Shown: piece by piece, positions 59,140 to 64,000 of the stretch | Layout of the letters: every line of letters starts with the position of its first letter | How positions within the stretch are numbered: position 1 is the stretch's first letter | Assembly: GCA_937925595.1 (NCBI GenBank) | Contig: CALALQ010000304.1 | Span: 1 to 64,000, forward strand | Length of the DNA: 64,000 bases | Reading direction: 5' to 3' | DNA from: an uncultured Demequina sp. | GTDB lineage: Bacteria; Actinomycetota; Actinomycetes; Actinomycetales; Demequinaceae | The notes under the pieces: model-generated | Told to the model about the DNA's origin: nothing | The model's input: only the letters and a program-made list of their open reading frames with translations | Databases searched by the model: none | Translations under genes and position numbers: made by a program

Positions 59140-61385
59140 TGGCGGGAGACCCTGCGCTTGGGCTGGCGGGTGATGTAGATCGACTGCAGGTCGTCCAGGT
59201 GGCCGCCCTTGTCGTCCCAAGCGCGACGGGTCCACTTGCCCGTGGAATCCAGGTCCCAGGCGGCCACATCGTCGGACATCGCGAGGTCGATGTTCTCGAT
59301 GAGGTCGGCGACCTGAGACGGATCGGTGATGGACACCAAGGTCTCGATGCGACGGTCGAGGTTGCGGTGCATGAGGTCGGCGGAGCCGATGAACACCTCG
59401 GGTGCGCCGCCGCCGCTGAACGCGTAGATGCGCGAGTGCTCAAGGAAGCGGCCAAGAATGGAGCGCACGCGGATGTTCTCGGACAGCCCGGACACGCCCG
59501 GGCGCAGTGCACAGGTGCCGCGCACCACGAGCTCGACCTTCACGCCCGCCTGCGAGGCGCGGTACAGCGCATCGATGGTGCGCTCATCGACAATCGAGTT
59601 GACCTTGATCTTGACCCAGGCCTCTTCGCCGGAGCGAGCGCGGTCGGCCTCGGCGTCGATGCGCTCGATGAGCCCGGACCGCAGCGCGGTGGGCGCCACG
59701 AGCAGGCGACGGAATTTGGCCTTGGGCGCGTAGCCGGACAGCTGGTTGAACAGCTTGGCGAGGTCCGAGCCCACCTCGGGGTCGCGCGTCAGCAGGCCGT
59801 AGTCCTCGTACAGGCGAGCGGTGCGCGGGTGATAGTTGCCCGTGCCGATGTGCGCGTAGCGGACCAGTCCCTCGTCCTCTTGGCGCACCACGAGCGAGAG
59901 TTTGCAGTGTGTCTTGAGGCCAACGAGGCCGTAGACCACGTGCACGCCGGACTCCTCAAGCTTTCGCGCCCAGGAGATGTTCCGCTGCTCGTCGAAGCGC
60001 GCCTTGATCTCGACCAGCGCGAGCACCTGCTTGCCGTTGCGCGCTGCCTCGATGAGGGCGTCAACGATGGGCGAGTCACCGGAGGTCCGGTAGAGCGTCT
60101 GCTTGATCGCAAGCACGCGGGGATCGGAAGCGGCCTGCGACAGGAACGCCTGCACGGACGTCGAGAACGAGTCGTAGGGATGGTGCAGCAGCACGTCACC
60201 GCGAGACACCGCCTCGAAGATCGACAGCTGCTGGGCGGTCTCGACCGGCGCCAGAGCATGGTGCGTCGTGGGACGGAACGCCGGGTACTGGAGCGACGGC
60301 CGGTCCAGGTCCGCGATCAGATTCAGGCCCGTGAGGTCCAGTGGCGCGGGAAGCGTGAACACGTCGTTCTCCGTGATGCCCAGCTCACGCACCAGCAGCT
60401 CGCGCGCGGCCTGCGACATGCCCTCCGCGACCTCGAGTCGCACGGCGGGACCAAACCGGCGGCGCAGCAGCTCGCGCTCCATCGCCTTGAGCAGGTTCTC
60501 TGCGTCGTCTTCCTCGACTTCGACGTCCTCGTTGCGCGTCACGCGGAACGTGTAGTGGGTGACCACCTCCATACCTGGGAACAGGTAGTCGAGGTGAGCG
60601 GCGATGACCGCCTCGAGCGGCACAAAGCTGCGCGGCTCATCAGAAAGCGAGGCAGCGTCGGTCACCTGGGAGGCCTGGCCAGCGGCGTCCACGGCGAGGA
60701 AGCGCGGCAGTGTCTCCGGCACCTTCACGCGAGCGAAGTAGTCCTTGCCGGTCTCGGGGTCGCGGATGGAGACCGCGAGGTTGAGGGACAGCCCCGAGAT
60801 GTACGGGAACGGGTGTGCGGGGTCCACCGCGAGCGGCGTCAGCACGGGGAAAATGTCCGTGCGGTAGAGCTTGCGCAGTCGCTCCTGCTCGTCCTGACCC
60901 AACTGGTCGTAGCGAACGATGTGGATGCCCTCGTTCGCAAGTTCCGGGCGCACGTGGTCGACGAACAGCGACGCATGCCGGTCCATGAGCGCATGCGCGC
61001 GCTCCAGCAGCGCGTCGACCAGTCGGGTGGGGCTCATGCCGGTGGCGCTCGGCACCGCGAAGCCGGCCGCGATGCGGCGCTTCAGGCCCGCAACGCGCAC
61101 CATGAAGAACTCGTCGAGGTTCGAGGCGAAGATCGACAGGAATCGCGCGCGCTCAAGCAGCGGCGTCGAGGGGTCCTCCGCGAGCTCCAGGACACGCTCG
61201 TTGAACGCGAGCCACGACAGTTCGCGGTCCAAGAAGCGGTCAGCAGGCAGCGCCGTCGGCGCAGGCGACTCCTGCGTGCCGACGGTGGGCACTGGATAGG
61301 TCTCCTCCGAGTCGGTGACGGGCGCTTCGCCGGGGACCGGCCTCGGCATCGGCGCAGCGTCGGAGACGTCGATGCTCTCGGACAT
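59136..61385 (-). CDS. ppk: Polyphosphate kinase 1
   Basis: 749 aa, full length. It makes long-chain polyphosphate from ATP. N-terminal [19 protein letters not shown] is the family mark. The autophosphorylated His lies in [20 protein letters not shown], and a second His region is AKIGT-like in [15 protein letters not shown] context. N-terminal 45 residues are a low-complexity Pro/Asp extension. Coupled to mutT1. Confidence 0.96.
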   Translation of the reverse strand: MSESIDVSDAAPMPRPVPGEAPVTDSEETYPVPTVGTQESPAPTALPADRFLDRELSWLAFNERVLELAEDPSTPLLERARFLSIFASNLDEFFMVRVAGLKRRIAAGFAVPSATGMSPTRLVDALLERAHALMDRHASLFVDHVRPELANEGIHIVRYDQLGQDEQERLRKLYRTDIFPVLTPLAVDPAHPFPYISGLSLNLAVSIRDPETGKDYFARVKVPETLPRFLAVDAAGQASQVTDAASLSDEPRSFVPLEAVIAAHLDYLFPGMEVVTHYTFRVTRNEDVEVEEDDAENLLKAMERELLRRRFGPAVRLEVAEGMSQAARELLVRELGITENDVFTLPAPLDLTGLNLIADLDRPSLQYPAFRPTTHHALAPVETAQQLSIFEAVSRGDVLLHHPYDSFSTSVQAFLSQAASDPRVLAIKQTLYRTSGDSPIVDALIEAARNGKQVLALVEIKARFDEQRNISWARKLEESGVHVVYGLVGLKTHCKLSLVVRQEDEGLVRYAHIGTGNYHPRTARLYEDYGLLTRDPEVGSDLAKLFNQLSGYAPKAKFRRLLVAPTALRSGLIERIDAEADRARSGEEAWVKIKVNSIVDERTIDALYRASQAGVKVELVVRGTCALRPGVSGLSENIRVRSILGRFLEHSRIYAFSGGGAPEVFIGSADLMHRNLDRRIETLVSITDPSQVADLIENIDLAMSDDVAAWDLDSTGKWTRRAWDDKGGHLDDLQSIYITRQPKRRVSRQ

Positions 61386-61460
61386 GCGCCCATGGTGACA
61401 TGCCGCGTGCCTCGCGCGCGACCCGCACGGTTACGGTCCGGTTACGCCTGTGGAAAGCAG

Positions 61461-61510
61461 GGCCGACGCTGTCTCACCTGGGGCACCTCGCTCGCCACAG
61501 CGTCGGGCCG
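61461..61510. repeat. Inverted pair of dispersed motifs forming a hairpin
   Basis: GGCCGACGCTGT and ACAGCGTCGGGCC face each other 25 bases apart, giving an 11-12 bp stem, between the divergent ppk and PAP2 genes. The left copy and the following bases (61463-61483) are repeated exactly over 21 bases at 63504-63524. Confidence 0.8.
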
Positions 61511-61542
61511 AGTTGTGGGGTGTTTCTGCTTAGTCTTGGCCC

Positions 61543-62241
61543 ATGACCCGGCTACCGAATCGTCAGTTGTGGCACGCGATCTGGCCCGGTCTGGCGGTGA
61601 CGGCGGTGGGCATTGCGGGCTACGCCGTGCTGCTGGATTGGGTGACGGAGCAGGAGTGGCTGTGGGCCGCCGACGACCCCATCCTCACGTGGTTTCACGA
61701 TCGGCGCGGCGGAGTGCTGACGGACGTCATGGTGTTCGTCTCGTGGGTGTTTGGGCCGGTGGTGCTGCCTGTCCTGGTGGCGGTTGGCGCCGCAGTGTGG
61801 GGCTGGCGGACCAGGCAGTGGTTCAACGTCGCGGTGCTTGTGGGCGCCATGCTGCTCGCCGCGCTGCTGGCCGTGGTACTCAAGTACGCGGTGAATCGGC
61901 CGCGCCCGCCGGAGGAGTTCTGGCAGGAGCCAGGCGGCGTGAGCATGGCCTCATTCCCCTCAGGGCATACGCTGTGCGCCGCGACGCTGGTGCTGGTTAC
62001 GGCTTTCCTCGCGTGGCGCACGGAGCGGTCCAAGAAGGTGTTCCTGTGGTGGCTCGTGGGCTCGCTCGCGGTGGCCGCCGTGGTGGCGCTGTCGCGGCTG
62101 TACCTGGGCTATCACTACCTCACCGACGTCACGGCCGGTTTCTTCGCGGCGCTCATGGTGCTGGGCGTCGCGGTGGCCGTGGTGCGCGTCTGGGACAAGC
62201 GGGACGACGCTGTTCCTGGGCCAGCTCCCGTAGCCACCTGA
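61543..62241 (+). CDS. PAP2-superfamily phosphatase
   Basis: 232 aa membrane protein with six segments. The three acid-phosphatase motifs are complete: KYAVNRPRPP, FPSGHTLCA and SRLYLGYHYLTDV. It dephosphorylates a lipid phosphate such as phosphatidic acid or undecaprenyl pyrophosphate at the outer membrane face. Stands alone; the next gene starts 57 bases later. Confidence 0.93.
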   Translation: MTRLPNRQLWHAIWPGLAVTAVGIAGYAVLLDWVTEQEWLWAADDPILTWFHDRRGGVLTDVMVFVSWVFGPVVLPVLVAVGAAVWGWRTRQWFNVAVLVGAMLLAALLAVVLKYAVNRPRPPEEFWQEPGGVSMASFPSGHTLCAATLVLVTAFLAWRTERSKKVFLWWLVGSLAVAAVVALSRLYLGYHYLTDVTAGFFAALMVLGVAVAVVRVWDKRDDAVPGPAPVAT

Positions 62242-62298
62242 GCGATTCGCGCCTAAGGTCCTGCTCCCATTTGCCTCGATTTGTGCCAGTCTCAAACT

Positions 62299-63324
62299 AT
62301 GCGCGCAATGATCCTCAAGGAGTTCCGCGAACTGCGTCGAGACAAGCGCACCATGGCGATGCTCATCGCACTTCCCATCGTGCTGCTCGTGATCTTTGGC
62401 TACGCCGCGAACTTCACGATCGACGAGATCTCCGCGCAGGTCGTTGGCCCGCAGGCGGATGCCGTCGCCGCCCAAGCCCCGGAGCTTTTCAAGGTTGAGG
62501 CGACCACAGCGTCGGGCACCTCTCAGGACGCCAAAGACCTGGTGAGGGACAACAAGGCGGACGTGGTGATCGATACCAACACCATGCCGGCCACCGCCTA
62601 CGTGGACGGCTCGAGCCTCTTCGCCGCGCAGACCGCCGTCGCCGCGTTCAACCTGGTCCCCAAAGAGATGCTCACGGTCGAGATCCTCTTCAATCCGGAC
62701 CTCACCACCGCATGGATCATGGTGCCGGCGCTCGTGGGCCTCATCTTGACGTTCATCGGCACGATCATCACGTCCATTGGCCTGGTGCGTGAGCGGCAGA
62801 CGGGCACGCTTGAGCAACTCGCGGTCATGCCGCTGCGCCCCATCGACGTCATCGTTGGCAAGATCGCGCCGTACTTCATCCTCGCGAGCGTCGACATGCT
62901 CATCGTGACCGTCGTGGGTGTGTGGCTGTTCGACGTCCCCTTCAACGGCAGTGTGTGGCTGTTTGCTCTGGGTGCGGCGATCTTCCTGTTCGTGGTGCTG
63001 GGCCTTGGCGTGCTCATCTCCACCGCGTCGCGGACCCAGGCCCAAGCCATTCAGCTCGCGATCATGATCCTCATGCCGCAGATCCTGCTGAGCGGCTTCA
63101 TCTTCCCCCTCAACGCCATGCCCAGCGGCATCGCGGCGATCGGCTACTGCCTGCCGCTCACCTACTTTGTGCAGCTGTCGCAGGGCGTGATGCTGCGCGG
63201 CGCTGGCATCGACTCGCTGTGGCTGCCGCTCGTGGTGCTCGCCGGCATGGCCGCGATCATCTTCACCCTCGCCGTGTTGCGTTTTCGTCGCGACCTCGCC
63301 CCCAGCGACAGGCGCGCCGCATGA
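62299..63324 (+). CDS. ABC-2 type exporter permease
   Basis: 341 aa. One N-terminal membrane segment (MLIALPIVLLVIFGYAANFT), an external domain of about 130 residues, then five segments (LIVTVVGVWLFDV, AIQLAIMILMPQILLSGFIF). ABC2_membrane_3-like; exports drugs, lipids or polymers. Start chosen at MRAMILKEFRELRRD. The motif at 62507 encodes TTASG in the external domain. Overlaps the ATPase gene by ATGA. Confidence 0.92.
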   Translation: MRAMILKEFRELRRDKRTMAMLIALPIVLLVIFGYAANFTIDEISAQVVGPQADAVAAQAPELFKVEATTASGTSQDAKDLVRDNKADVVIDTNTMPATAYVDGSSLFAAQTAVAAFNLVPKEMLTVEILFNPDLTTAWIMVPALVGLILTFIGTIITSIGLVRERQTGTLEQLAVMPLRPIDVIVGKIAPYFILASVDMLIVTVVGVWLFDVPFNGSVWLFALGAAIFLFVVLGLGVLISTASRTQAQAIQLAIMILMPQILLSGFIFPLNAMPSGIAAIGYCLPLTYFVQLSQGVMLRGAGIDSLWLPLVVLAGMAAIIFTLAVLRFRRDLAPSDRRAA

Positions 63325-64000
63325 CGTGGGGCGTCACCGACCTCACCGTCACGTACGGCGCGGTCACGGCGCTGCGCTCGGTGACGGTCGCGGTCGAGCC
63401 GGGCGCGATCGTCGCCGTCGTGGGCGGCGACGGCGCAGGCAAGACCACCCTGTTGCGGGCTTTGGCTGGGGCCGTGCGCCCTGCCTCTGGCTCCGTCAAC
63501 GGCCCGACGCTGTCTCACCTGGGGTTCATGCCCACCACCGCAGGGGTCTGGCGGGAGCTCACGGTGGACCAGAACATCGACTTTGTGGGGGCCTCGCAGG
63601 GAGTAAGTGGGGTGGTGCTCGCCGCTCGCCGTGAGGAGCTGCTCGAGGCCGCCGGCCTCACGGCCGCTCGCGATCGCCTCGCCGGCGCGCTCAGCGGCGG
63701 CATGCGCCAGAAGCTCGCCTTCTCCCTCGCAATGCTGCACCGCCCACCACTGCTCATCCTCGACGAGCCCTCAACGGGCGTTGACCCCGTGAGCCGCGTG
63801 GAGCTGTGGCGCCTCATCTCCACCGCAGCGGCCCAGGGCGCAGCCGTCATCATGGCGACCACCTACCTCGACGAGGCGGAGCGCGCCTCGCGCGTGGTGG
63901 TCCTCGACGCAGGCGAGGTGCTGCTCGCCGGAACGCCCGCCGAGGTCCTCGAGAACATGCCAGGGCACGTCAGTGTGGTCCCGGAGCCGAGCGACCGCGA
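63321..64000 (+). CDS. ABC exporter ATP-binding protein, cut by window end
   Basis: At least 226 residues are in view. Walker A is GGDGAGKTTLL, the signature is LSGGMRQKL and Walker B is LLILDEPSTG, followed by ATTYLDEAER (the switch His is replaced by Tyr in TTYLDEA, as in some drug ABC ATPases with THYL). It powers the adjacent permease. The 21-base repeat shared with 61463 falls inside it (GPTLSHLGF), showing the repeat can be tolerated within a conserved enzyme. Confidence 0.92.
   Translation, partial: MTWGVTDLTVTYGAVTALRSVTVAVEPGAIVAVVGGDGAGKTTLLRALAGAVRPASGSVNGPTLSHLGFMPTTAGVWRELTVDQNIDFVGASQGVSGVVLAARREELLEAAGLTAARDRLAGALSGGMRQKLAFSLAMLHRPPLLILDEPSTGVDPVSRVELWRLISTAAAQGAAVIMATTYLDEAERASRVVVLDAGEVLLAGTPAEVLENMPGHVSVVPEPSDR

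Larger units (their letters stand above)
1413..63512. repeat. Dispersed 11-mer family GCCCGACGCTG (24 copies in the window)
   Basis: Plus-strand copies start at about 1413, 4145, 12865, 14625, 18528, 29122, 51080, 55710, 58574 and 63502. Reverse copies (CAGCGTCGGGC) start at 7206, 10914, 19040, 20870, 26592, 33826, 36113, 40892, 42881, 52006, 54439, 57743, 61498 and 62507. The 9-mer core CCGACGCTG adds about 20 more, and CCGACGCTA variants lie at 31654, 35847, 43130, 53010 and 55373. Positions read by eye, good to a base or two. Confidence 0.85.

Noticed and set aside
59199..62498. 1099-residue plus-strand open frame over ppk, the PAP2 gene and the gap
   Set aside because: Antisense to ppk and out of frame with PAP2; no recognisable domain.
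1413..63512. The dispersed motif as a KOPS-type chromosome-orienting sequence
   Set aside because: Copies are nearly balanced between strands in the window (10 against 14 for the 11-mer), whereas orienting sequences are strongly skewed. A whole-genome skew test would settle it.
1..64000. CRISPR arrays or cas genes
   Set aside because: No regularly spaced direct repeats and no cas-like proteins were seen.

Overview
The window is a high-GC (about two-thirds G+C by eye) stretch of actinobacterial chromosome, most like a Micrococcales/Cellulomonadaceae-Demequinaceae type saprophyte. Reasons: leaderless or GTG starts with TANNNT -10 boxes, a mycothiol-type ArsC, a CmtR-type metal sensor, a mycobacterial MutT1-type NUDIX/phosphatase, ECF42 with YCII partners, and a plant-sugar lifestyle (arabinose, galactose, beta-glucosides). 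The genus is inferred, not proved. Coding density is high and 4-base ATGA/GTGA overlaps are very common.

Layout. 1-3.4 kb: sugar ABC importer (binding lipoprotein and two permeases, one carrying an inserted Ig-like domain). 3.6-7.2 kb: three tandem paralogous membrane proteins with an inserted SnoaL-like gene. 7.2-7.6 kb: tRNA-Glu-Asp-Phe. 7.7-10.8 kb: zincin, GH1 beta-glucosidase, NCS2 nucleobase permease. 11-18.3 kb: galE-galK diverging from a LacI regulator that precedes araB-araD-araA; two similar operators tie them together. 18.4-20 kb: SDR, beta-carbonic anhydrase, DUF1232 protein. 20.1-24.7 kb: an HSP90 homologue translationally coupled to a large TPR protein. 24.8-31.9 kb: MMPL transporter/TetR, GH3 beta-glucosidase/TetR, aldo-keto reductase. 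32-39 kb: patatin, a frameshifted acyltransferase, PRPP synthase, oxidoreductases. 39-44.5 kb: MazEF-type pair, three lipoprotein genes (one GH114-like), DNA polymerase IV, SurE, PfkB kinase.

44.5-50.9 kb is an accessory island: arsenic genes (aquaporin, ArsR-ArsC fusion, ArsC), a decayed HEPN-like gene, a serine-recombinase remnant fused in frame to a twice-frameshifted tyrosine integrase, small orphan genes, and a CmtR/cation-efflux pair. It abuts the 3' end of a tRNA-Lys, the classic integration target. 50.8-55.3 kb is a long minus-strand operon (three YCII proteins, ECF42 sigma factor, Pr6Pr, phosphotransferase, VanZ) running into tRNA-Lys. 55.4-64 kb: AzlCD exporter, MsrB, MutT1-Ppk1, PAP2 phosphatase and an ABC exporter cut by the window end.

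The most striking signal is not a gene: a non-palindromic 11-mer (GCCCGACGCTG, often followed by TGG) occurs 24 times, and its 9-mer core about 44 times, in both orientations, in coding and intergenic DNA, sometimes as inverted pairs. Composition alone would predict well under one copy of the 11-mer. In several genes it appears to force the rare codons ATA or ACA. It behaves like a DNA-uptake or Chi-type signal.
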